DNA of 13,855 nucleotides from JBGPJM01 sp041485385 (GTDB lineage Bacteria; Planctomycetota; Phycisphaerae; Phycisphaerales; UBA1924), in the NCBI GenBank assembly GCA_041485385.1, contig JBGPJM010000132.1, positions 1 to 13,855 of the forward strand. The letters run 5' to 3'. The notes beneath the pieces were generated by a model, which was not told where the DNA came from, ran no database searches, and was given only the letters and a program-made list of their open reading frames with translations. A program made the translations under genes and the position numbers. Position 1 is the stretch's first letter; every line of letters begins with the position of its first letter. Below are positions 1-5,315 of this stretch, in pieces.

Positions 1-15
1 AACCTGCCCTGTTTT

Positions 16-95
16 TCTCGACCCTTCCCCGCCCTTCTCTGCTTTTCTCAAAAACTCTCGACCCTTCTCAACATCTCTCGACCCTTCTCGACCCC
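16..95. repeat. 20-bp tandem repeat, four copies
   Basis: Four consecutive 20-base units begin at 16, 36, 56 and 76. Units 3 and 4 both start TCTCGACCCTTCTC, unit 1 shares TCTCGACCCTTC, and unit 2 is diverged (TCTCTGCTTTTCTCA). The array is pyrimidine-rich on the + strand. It may continue left of the window, because the preceding bases are also pyrimidine-rich. No function can be assigned. Confidence 0.7.
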
Positions 96-140
96 TGCCC
101 CCCACCTCCGCCTTCCCCTCCTCGCGCCCCTCTTCTCTTC

Positions 141-168
141 TGCTCACTGCTTTCTGCTCACTGCTCAC
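141..168. repeat. Heptamer tandem repeat TGCTCAC, four copies
   Basis: Four exactly in-phase heptamers are TGCTCAC (141), TGCTTTC (148), TGCTCAC (155) and TGCTCAC (162). Three are identical and one has two changes. They lie in non-coding DNA. A different degenerate heptamer array occurs just before the rhomboid gene at 5281-5313. Confidence 0.75.
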
Positions 169-249
169 TTTTTCGGGTCCCGCCCAACCGAGCAACCACG
201 AACCGATCGAACTCACGATTCCACAAGCACTTACATCAAAACCACCCCG

Positions 250-328
250 AAAAAGAACCTCCAAAAACCTCCAAAAACCTCAAAAAACCTCGCCGAACCT
301 CAAAAAACCCCCATCGAACCTCAAAAAA
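250..328. repeat. Helically phased A-tracts (likely curved DNA)
   Basis: Six runs of five or six A occur at 250-254, 263-267, 273-277, 282-287, 302-307 and 323-328. Their centres are about 13, 10, 9.5, 20 and 21 bases apart, close to one or two helical turns. Most are followed by CCT. A 17-base unit, CGAACCTCAAAAAACCC, occurs perfectly at 294-310 and 315-331 (period 21). A-tracts repeated in phase with the helix are known to bend DNA, so curvature is expected here. Whether it serves a purpose is unknown. Confidence 0.6.
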
Positions 329-436
329 CCCATGGCAAACCTCCAAGAACCCGCAGGAACCTCCCGGAATGTCGGAGGCTCTGAGCGCCCGCCGCGCACG
401 TTGAAGATGACCGCGCCCAGAGCGTCCGGCAAAGGT

Positions 437-1141
437 CTACACCGGCAGGCTGTACTGTTCCCAGTGCCCGCCCGTGTGCCGCACGATGGTGCCCGTCGCC
501 GCGTACAGCACCTGCTCGGCGATATTCGTGCAGTGGCCCGCCATGATCTCGCAGTACGTCGCGACTTCCTGAAGCGAGAAGGCGTGGTCCACCGACATCT
601 TCCCCGCGGCCACCTGCTTCTGCGCATCGCGCAGGATCGCCTTCTTGAACTCCTCGACCGCGTCCTCGCTGGCGAGGACGACCTTGGCGAGCTCGGCATC
701 CCCGCGAGCGAACGCGGTGCCCGCGTCGCGGAGAATTCCGATCACGCTGTTGGCCATGACCCGGAACGTATCCGGGAGCGTGATCGAGGCGGAAGCGAGG
801 GGCTTAACCTCTTCGGCGATCAACACGCCGGCGTCGGCGATGCGCTCCAGCTCGTTGTTGATCTTCACGATCGTGAGCACCATGCGCAGCTGCTCCGGCT
901 GAAGCTGGGCGCCCGCGCCGGTCGCGTCGGTGAGCAGCTCGACCGCCGCCCGCTCGATTGCCACGTCAACCTTGTCGATGGCCTCGTCCATCCCCAGCAC
1001 GCGCCCCGCCTGCTGCGGGTCCCGGGCGAAGGCCGAGTCGAACGCGGCCTCGATCAGCGCCTGCACGCGCCGGCCCTGGTCCACAAGGTCCGCCCGCAAG
1101 CGGGCCAGACGTGTCGCGAATCCTTCCGTCGTCGTCGGCAT
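437..1141 (-). CDS. phoU: PhoU-family phosphate regulator
   Basis: This 234-residue, mostly helical protein has the length and two-repeat layout of PhoU, the cytoplasmic factor that links phosphate transport (Pst) to PhoR/PhoB-type signalling. Repeat 1 carries the metal-binding E-x-x-x-D motif in NNELERIAD (E99, D103). Repeat 2 carries EIMAGHCTNIAEQV (from E198), matching the usual ERIGDHATNIAE stretch, but the motif Asp is replaced by Gly202. The chosen ATG at 1141 has a strong GGGAGG six bases upstream. The open frame extends to 1210 but lacks a comparable start signal. The stop is TAG. The gene is divergent from enolase and no pst or phoBR gene lies in view, so its partner transporter is elsewhere. 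A putative -10 lies at 1182-1187. The family call is secure. The exact role (classical PhoU or a Na/Pi-cotransporter-associated relative) is not. Confidence 0.9.
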   Translation of the reverse strand: MPTTTEGFATRLARLRADLVDQGRRVQALIEAAFDSAFARDPQQAGRVLGMDEAIDKVDVAIERAAVELLTDATGAGAQLQPEQLRMVLTIVKINNELERIADAGVLIAEEVKPLASASITLPDTFRVMANSVIGILRDAGTAFARGDAELAKVVLASEDAVEEFKKAILRDAQKQVAAGKMSVDHAFSLQEVATYCEIMAGHCTNIAEQVLYAATGTIVRHTGGHWEQYSLPV

Positions 1142-1181
1142 GCGGCCTCCCAGCCGGGGCAGACCAGGTCGCTGGCCCTCA

Positions 1182-1187
1182 ACAATA
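1182..1187 (-). promoter_or_regulatory. Putative -10 element for phoU
   Basis: On the - strand this reads GGTATTGTT, containing TATTGT. Transcription would start near 1175, giving a leader of about 34 bases that includes the GGGAGG ribosome site. The same nine bases recur upstream of the LysM gene (12136-12144). No convincing -35 was found. Confidence 0.4.
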
Positions 1188-1299
1188 CCAGCGCCGCGCC
1201 CGCCGCACACCCCCTGACGCGATTCCTCACCGCGATCTACCCCCCGTCCCCATTCTCCCGGCGCCTTCCCGCCAACGCCGATCCCCTATCCCCGCGAGG

Positions 1300-1305
1300 T
1301 ACTAT
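1300..1305 (+). promoter_or_regulatory. Putative -10 element for enolase
   Basis: GTACTAT (hexamer TACTAT) lies 56 bases before the enolase ATG. An overlapping alternative is TATCCT at 1303-1308. No clear -35 hexamer lies at the expected distance. Confidence 0.35.
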
Positions 1306-1361
1306 CCTGCCCGTTCCCCCAGTTGCCACGCCTTCCTCGACCGTTTGTCCGGAGGTTCCTG

Positions 1362-2660
1362 ATGCCGTTTGAAATCGAGCTCGTCCACGGTCGCCAGATC
1401 CTCGACTCGCGGGGCAACCCGACCGTGGAGGTGGAGGTGACCCTCACCTCCGGCATCGTCGGGCGGGCGGCGGTCCCGTCCGGCGCCTCGACCGGCGAGA
1501 ACGAGGCGGTGGAGCTGCGGGATGGTGACAAGGGTGTCTACCTTGGCAAGGGCGTGCTCAAGGCCGTGGACAACGTCAACCTGCGGATCGGCCCGGCGGT
1601 CGAGGGGATGGACGCCCGCCGGCAGGAGGACATCGACGCGGTCATGATCGAGCTGGATGGCACGGCGAACAAGTCGGAGCTCGGCGCCAACGCGATCCTG
1701 GGCGTCCCGATGGCGGTCGCCCGTGCCGCGGCCCAGGCCTCCGACCTGCCCCTGTACCGCTACCTCGGCGGATCGGCCGCCAAGATGCTCCCCGTCCCGA
1801 TGCTCAACATCCTCAACGGCGGCACGCACGCCGACAACAACGTTGATTTCCAGGAGTTCATGATCCAGCCCTGGGGGTTCGACGATTTCGGCGAGGCGCT
1901 CCGGGCCGGCGTGGAGATCTACCACACGCTCAAGAAGGTGCTCCACGAGCGGGGCCTCTCGACCGCGGTCGGCGACGAGGGCGGGTTCGCCCCCGACCTC
2001 AAGACCAACGAGGACGCGCTGAAGATCATCGAGGAGGCCACGACGAAGTCGGGCTACAAGTGGGGCCAGCAGATCTTCGTCGCCCTGGATCCGGCCACCA
2101 GCGAGCTCTGGAACGAGGCCGCCAAGAAGGGCAAGGAGGGCTACTGCTTCTTCAAATCCAGCAAGGACGTGGTGCCCAGCTCGCAGATGATCGATCTTTG
2201 GGCTGAATGGTGCCGCAAGTACCCGATCCGCTCGCTGGAGGACGGCCTTGCCGAGGGCGATTGGGCCGGGTGGGCGGCGCTGACCACGCGGCTGGGGGAG
2301 ACGGTTCAGCTTGTCGGCGACGACCTCTTCGTGACCAACCCGATGTTCCTGGCCCGCGGCCTGAAGGACCGTTGCGCCAACGCCATCCTGGTGAAGGTCA
2401 ACCAGATCGGCACGCTCAGCGAGACGTTCGACGCGGTGAACCTTGCCATGCGGAACAAATACGCCGCGGTGCTCAGCCACCGCTCCGGTGAGACCGAAGA
2501 CTCAACGATCGCCGACATCGCCGTCGCGACCAACTGCGGGCAGATCAAGACCGGCGCCCCGTGCAGGTCGGACCGGAACGCCAAGTACAACCAGCTCATC
2601 CGGATCGCCGATGAGCTGGGGGACCAGGCGGAGTACGGCGGGAGCACCTGGGTCCGATAG
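1362..2660 (+). CDS. eno: Enolase (phosphopyruvate hydratase)
   Basis: This cytoplasmic glycolytic enzyme interconverts 2-phosphoglycerate and phosphoenolpyruvate; the protein has the normal length of 432 residues. The N-terminus holds DSRGNPTVEVEV (15-26) and the GASTGENEAVELRDGD loop (41-56). Expected active-site residues are all present: E165 (QEF), E206 in GDEGGFAPDL, Mg ligands D243, E293 (SLEDGL) and D320 (VGDD), base K345 (LVKVNQIG), H373-R374-S375 in SHRSGETED, and K396. The ATG at 1362 is preceded by GGAGG at 1351-1355 with six-base spacing, and the protein begins MPFEIELVHGRQILDSRG as expected. An in-frame TTG at 1323 is rejected. The gene has its own gap on both sides and is probably monocistronic. 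Enolase can also be found in RNA degradosomes, but nothing here tests that. Confidence 0.98.
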   Translation: MPFEIELVHGRQILDSRGNPTVEVEVTLTSGIVGRAAVPSGASTGENEAVELRDGDKGVYLGKGVLKAVDNVNLRIGPAVEGMDARRQEDIDAVMIELDGTANKSELGANAILGVPMAVARAAAQASDLPLYRYLGGSAAKMLPVPMLNILNGGTHADNNVDFQEFMIQPWGFDDFGEALRAGVEIYHTLKKVLHERGLSTAVGDEGGFAPDLKTNEDALKIIEEATTKSGYKWGQQIFVALDPATSELWNEAAKKGKEGYCFFKSSKDVVPSSQMIDLWAEWCRKYPIRSLEDGLAEGDWAGWAALTTRLGETVQLVGDDLFVTNPMFLARGLKDRCANAILVKVNQIGTLSETFDAVNLAMRNKYAAVLSHRSGETEDSTIADIAVATNCGQIKTGAPCRSDRNAKYNQLIRIADELGDQAEYGGSTWVR

Positions 2661-2764
2661 CCCGCCGGCTCCCCGTCTGTATCAACCGTGCCCGCCGCAG
2701 CGGCCGAATGCGAGCGATCCGACCTCGCGCAGACCCCATGCTCTGGCATCCCGCGCCCTGTCCG

Positions 2765-2770
2765 TAGATT
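2765..2770 (+). promoter_or_regulatory. Putative -10 element for the secreted protein gene
   Basis: GTAGATT (hexamer TAGATT) is the only match to G-TANNNT in the 162-base gap after enolase. It lies 52 bases before the ATG at 2823. No good -35 is visible. Confidence 0.3.
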
Positions 2771-2822
2771 TGACGTGACAGGCAAACCCGGCGCATTCCG
2801 GCGCCTGTCGCGGAGCCGAAAA

Positions 2823-3458
2823 ATGAAGATTCGTTGCCTTCCCCCACTGGCCGTGGTCTCCGGCGCGCTCACCGCCGCCGCCGCGAACGCCGACGTCCTG
2901 CGAGAGTCCTTCGACAACGGCATCCCGTCGTCGTGGTCGCGCCAGGACTACCGCAGCACGGGCAGCTCCATCGCGTGGGGCGTGAACACCGACACCGGAC
3001 GCGGCAACTACACCGGCGGTGCAGGGCGCGCCGCCATGGCCGACTCGGACTTTGCCGGCGACGGCATCGAGTTCGACATCGCGCTGCTGACGCCCACCAT
3101 GCACCTGCCCGCCCGGGGAGATCTGGCGCTCACGTTCCAGGCGAACTACCAGAACTTCGCCGGCTCCGACTTCGCGGACGTGGACCTCGACGCCGGCAGT
3201 GGATGGGTGAACCTCCTTCGCTGGAACGAGGATCACGGCGACTCGTTCTTCCAGCCCATCGGCGAGAACGTCTCCCTCGACCTGGGCGCGTACGCCGGGA
3301 GTGACGTCCGCGTCCGCTTCCACTACTACGACCCCGGCACGAGCGACTGGGACTGGTACTGGCAGGTAGACAACGTCACGGTCACGCCCGCTCCGGGCTC
3401 GTTTGCGCTGGGGTTGCTCGGCGCGATCATGATCGCCCCGCGCCGGCGACGCCACTGA
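2823..3458 (+). CDS. Secreted choice-of-anchor-J-like protein with PEP-CTERM-like tail
   Basis: A 211-residue exported protein. A Sec signal peptide (basic MKIR, hydrophobic core, likely cleavage after ANA at 21-23) precedes one beta-rich domain at about 27-188. That domain resembles cleaved-adhesin/choice-of-anchor-J (MAM-like, jelly-roll) modules: FDNGIPSSW near the start, LLTPTMHLP in the middle, and VRVRFHYYD followed by WYWQVDNVTVTP at the end. The C-terminus (189-211) is a sorting tail: PAPGS, a short hydrophobic segment, then RRRR. It resembles PEP-CTERM tails processed by an exosortase, here with Pro-Ala-Pro instead of Pro-Glu-Pro. The ATG at 2823 has GGAG seven bases upstream. The sequence is rich in Asp and aromatic residues and has no catalytic motif. 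A surface or matrix role is inferred; the ligand is unknown. No exosortase gene is in the window. Confidence 0.8.
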   Translation: MKIRCLPPLAVVSGALTAAAANADVLRESFDNGIPSSWSRQDYRSTGSSIAWGVNTDTGRGNYTGGAGRAAMADSDFAGDGIEFDIALLTPTMHLPARGDLALTFQANYQNFAGSDFADVDLDAGSGWVNLLRWNEDHGDSFFQPIGENVSLDLGAYAGSDVRVRFHYYDPGTSDWDWYWQVDNVTVTPAPGSFALGLLGAIMIAPRRRRH

Positions 3459-3509
3459 CCGACCGCCTGGGCCCTCCGGCTCCGCATCAGCCCGCGCCTC
3501 TCCGCGCGA

Positions 3510-3528
3510 CCGGCCACCTCGCGGCCGG
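3510..3528. promoter_or_regulatory. GC-rich inverted repeat before the Nudix gene
   Basis: CCGGCC (3510-3515) and GGCCGG (3523-3528) form a perfect 6-bp stem with a 7-base loop. No T-run follows, so it is not a standard intrinsic terminator. It ends three bases before the putative -10 at 3532, so it could be the 3' end of the preceding gene's mRNA or an operator in the promoter spacer. Confidence 0.35.
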
Positions 3529-3531
3529 CCG

Positions 3532-3537
3532 TATCAT
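3532..3537 (+). promoter_or_regulatory. Putative -10 element giving a leaderless Nudix mRNA
   Basis: GTATCAT (hexamer TATCAT) contains the only TA dinucleotide in the 84-base gap. Only five bases separate it from the GTG start at 3543, so a start site six or seven bases downstream of the hexamer would fall on the start codon itself. No ribosome-binding site is visible, which agrees with leaderless translation. Confidence 0.45.
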
Positions 3538-3542
3538 CCCGC

Positions 3543-4121
3543 GTGACGACGACTCCGCCAACGCCGCACGACCCTGCGCTGGGGACCCGCACGCTCATCC
3601 ACCGCGGGAGGAGGTTCGATTTCGAGATGGTGACGGTGCGCACTCCCGCCGGGAAGACCCTCCAGCGCGAGGTCGTCCGTCACCCCGGCGCCGTGGTGAT
3701 CGTCCCGGTTCTGGATAGCGGGGAGGTGGTGCTCATCCGCAACCACCGGATCGCCATCGGGAAGGCACTCTGGGAGTGCCCAGCCGGCACGCTCGAGCCC
3801 CCGGAGCACCCGGACCAGTGCGCCCATCGCGAGCTGATCGAGGAAACCGGCTATCGTGCCGCAACCATGCGGCCGCTGGGCTGGTTCTACACGACGCCGG
3901 GATTCACCGATGAGAAGATGCACGCATTCGTGGCCCGGAGACTGAGCGAGGTGGGCCAGCAGCTGGAGGAAGACGAGAACATCACCGTCGAGCCGGTGCC
4001 GGCACGGCGAGCGATCGAGATGATCGAACAGGGCGAGCTTACCGACGCGAAGTCGATGCTCTCCCTGCTCCTGGCGGAAAGGCGGGGGCTCTTGTCGCGG
4101 GAGAAGGCTGCGGAGGCGTGA
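3543..4121 (+). CDS. Nudix hydrolase, ADP-ribose pyrophosphatase type
   Basis: A 192-residue Nudix enzyme. The complete box G-x5-E-x7-REUxEExGU spans G82-Y104 (GTLEPPE...RELIEETGY). Residues E97, E100 and E101 are the expected Mg-binding and catalytic positions. Pro119 lies 15 residues past the box, a position associated with ADP-ribose pyrophosphatases. The upstream strand VVRHPGAVVIVPVLDSGEVV is typical of that subfamily. The likely reaction is hydrolysis of ADP-ribose to AMP and ribose 5-phosphate; GDP-mannose or another nucleotide-sugar substrate is possible. Translation probably begins at GTG 3543. The next in-frame ATG would remove conserved N-terminal sequence. The stop overlaps an alternative GTG of the next gene (GTGA at 4118-4121). 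It is the first gene of the proposed six-gene operon. A link to membrane proteolysis or Sec is not evident from sequence. Confidence 0.9.
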   Translation: MTTTPPTPHDPALGTRTLIHRGRRFDFEMVTVRTPAGKTLQREVVRHPGAVVIVPVLDSGEVVLIRNHRIAIGKALWECPAGTLEPPEHPDQCAHRELIEETGYRAATMRPLGWFYTTPGFTDEKMHAFVARRLSEVGQQLEEDENITVEPVPARRAIEMIEQGELTDAKSMLSLLLAERRGLLSREKAAEA

Positions 4122-4147
4122 AGGTCCGGAGAGGCGGGGACGCAAGT

Positions 4148-5230
4148 ATGGGTTGGCAGGAACGAAACTACCGGCCGCGCGACGAAGGGGGAGGCTTCGG
4201 GCGAGCCATGCGCCGGATCTTCGTCGAGGGGGACAACTTCTTCAGTTGGGCCCTGCCTCTGTTCACGGTGATCGGGGTGCGGGTGAAGGTCCACCTGCTG
4301 TTCATCATCGTCGTGGCAGGCGAACTGTTGATGGCGGGGCGGCGCAGCGGCATCGGCGTGGGCTACATGGCCGCGAGCATGGCCGCACTCTTCGGCATTG
4401 TCCTTCTGCACGAGTTCGGCCATGTCATCGCGTGCCGGAAGGTCGGCGGCGAGGCCGACGAGATCCTGCTGTGGCCCCTTGGCGGCCTGGCGATGTGCGC
4501 CCCGCCTCACACCTGGAGGGCCAATCTGATCACCGCCATCGGCGGTCCGATGGTCAACCTGCTGCTCATCCCCGTTTTCGGAGCCATCGTCTTCGGGCTC
4601 ACGCACAACTGGGGCTCGGTCATCTTCAGCCCGCTGGAGCCATACAAGGCCATTTTCGACCTTCGGCTGACGCAGGCCCTCGGCGGTGGTCACCCCTACT
4701 GGCTCGTCTTCCTCTGGTCGCTCTACCTCACAAACTGGGTGCTGCTGCTCTTCAACGTCCTGTTGCCGATGTACCCGATGGACGGCGGCCGGATCATGCA
4801 GAGCGTGCTTTGGTGGCGCCTCGGTTACGGGCGATCGATGTGGATCGCCACGAACGTCGGCCTGTTCGGCGCCGTTGTCGTGGGCGTGTGGGCGAGCCTC
4901 ACCAATCAGTCCACGCTCTTCGCCATCGCCCTCTTCGGCGGGTTCACCTGCTTCGACCAGCGCCGGCGCCTCAAGTTCGTGGAGGAGGATGAGGACCCGA
5001 TCCTGGCCAGTGGTAGGACAGCGTACAGCGCGGGCCGCGAAGCTCAGCGGGCCCCGGCTCCCCCCTGCGGGCCCTCGAAGCGAGAGATCAAGGACCGCCG
5101 GCGCGAGCAAGAACACCAGACCGAGATCGACCGTATCCTCGCCAAGATCCGCGCTTCGGGCATGGGCAGCCTCACCAGAGCCGAGCAGAAAACTCTCCGC
5201 GGTGAAACCGAACGAAAACGGCAGGAATGA
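4148..5230 (+). CDS. Site-2-type M50 intramembrane metalloprotease with DUF6576-like tail
   Basis: A 360-residue multi-pass membrane zinc protease. The HExxH site is LLHEFGH (H88, E89, H92) inside a hydrophobic segment. The third ligand is D212 in LLPMYPMDGGRI. An NPDG-like region and IGGPMVNLLL (131-140) also fit family M50 (S2P/SpoIVFB-like). About six membrane segments are visible, near 45-64, 72-96, 125-150, 185-207, 232-250 and 255-268. No PDZ or CBS domain is present. The hydrophilic C-terminus (272-360) is charged and ends in a helical motif, IDRILAKIRASGMGSLTRAE (327-346), also found at the end of the adjacent rhomboid. The ATG at 4148 follows a purine-rich stretch (GGAGAGGCGGGGA, 4128-4140). 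A GTG at 4118 overlapping the Nudix stop is an alternative that adds ten residues. M50 enzymes usually cleave membrane-embedded regulators such as anti-sigma factors; the substrate here is unknown. Confidence 0.9.
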   Translation: MGWQERNYRPRDEGGGFGRAMRRIFVEGDNFFSWALPLFTVIGVRVKVHLLFIIVVAGELLMAGRRSGIGVGYMAASMAALFGIVLLHEFGHVIACRKVGGEADEILLWPLGGLAMCAPPHTWRANLITAIGGPMVNLLLIPVFGAIVFGLTHNWGSVIFSPLEPYKAIFDLRLTQALGGGHPYWLVFLWSLYLTNWVLLLFNVLLPMYPMDGGRIMQSVLWWRLGYGRSMWIATNVGLFGAVVVGVWASLTNQSTLFAIALFGGFTCFDQRRRLKFVEEDEDPILASGRTAYSAGREAQRAPAPPCGPSKREIKDRRREQEHQTEIDRILAKIRASGMGSLTRAEQKTLRGETERKRQE

Positions 5231-5280
5231 CCCAGGGCGCCAGCCACGCCACGCCCATCGCGCCGCAGCGACCTTCGCAC

Positions 5281-5313
5281 GAACTCACTCTCAGCACGAG
5301 CACTCAGCACTCC
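5281..5313. repeat. Degenerate heptamer array just before the rhomboid start
   Basis: The units read GAACTCA, CTCTCA, GCACGA, GCACTCA, GCACTCC, a degenerate series around G(A/C)ACTCA. It ends two bases before the rhomboid ATG, where a ribosome-binding site would normally sit. No Shine-Dalgarno sequence is present. The array is C/A-rich and probably unstructured as RNA. Confidence 0.5.
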
Positions 5314-5315
5314 CC

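Larger units (their letters stand above)
1..436. other. Repeat-rich non-coding region
   Basis: No reading frame here looks like a protein: translations are Arg/Ser/Pro-rich, have no recognisable domain and run antisense into phoU. The first 170 bases are strongly pyrimidine-rich on the + strand. Positions 245-360 are rich in A-tracts separated by CCT. Three repeat types (16-95, 141-168, 250-328) are listed separately. The region lies downstream of phoU on the - strand, so it would form the 3' flank of the phoU transcript. No clear stem-loop followed by a T-run marks a terminator. A weak 5-bp stem (360-364 with 374-378) lies between phoU and the A-tracts. Confidence 0.6.

Noticed and set aside
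16..168. CRISPR-like array
   Set aside because: Units are only 20 and 7 bases, there are no unique spacers, and no cas gene is near. These are simple tandem repeats.
280..699. Open frame on the - strand running from phoU into the repeat region
   Set aside because: It is a different frame from phoU, Arg/Ser/Pro-rich, and ends in translated repeat sequence. It is not a credible protein.
332..1372. Open frame on the + strand opposite phoU
   Set aside because: The translation has no domain, is antisense to a recognised gene with a strong ribosome site, and is biased to Arg/His/Leu.
1302..2480. About 390-codon frame antisense to enolase
   Set aside because: It lies wholly opposite conserved enolase sequence, has no recognisable domain, and is His/Arg/Gly-biased.
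2735..2760. Sigma-54-like -24/-12 promoter (TGGCAT)
   Set aside because: The -12 element lacks the required GC dinucleotide at the correct spacing.
3510..3540. Intrinsic terminator after the secreted-protein gene
   Set aside because: The stem is only 6 bp and no T-run follows. It is kept only as an inverted repeat of uncertain role.
4686..5315. Possible 210-codon N-terminal extension of the rhomboid protein
   Set aside because: It is in frame with the rhomboid but overlaps the M50 coding sequence in another frame and translates as Ser/Arg/Cys low complexity. The rhomboid is complete from ATG 5316.
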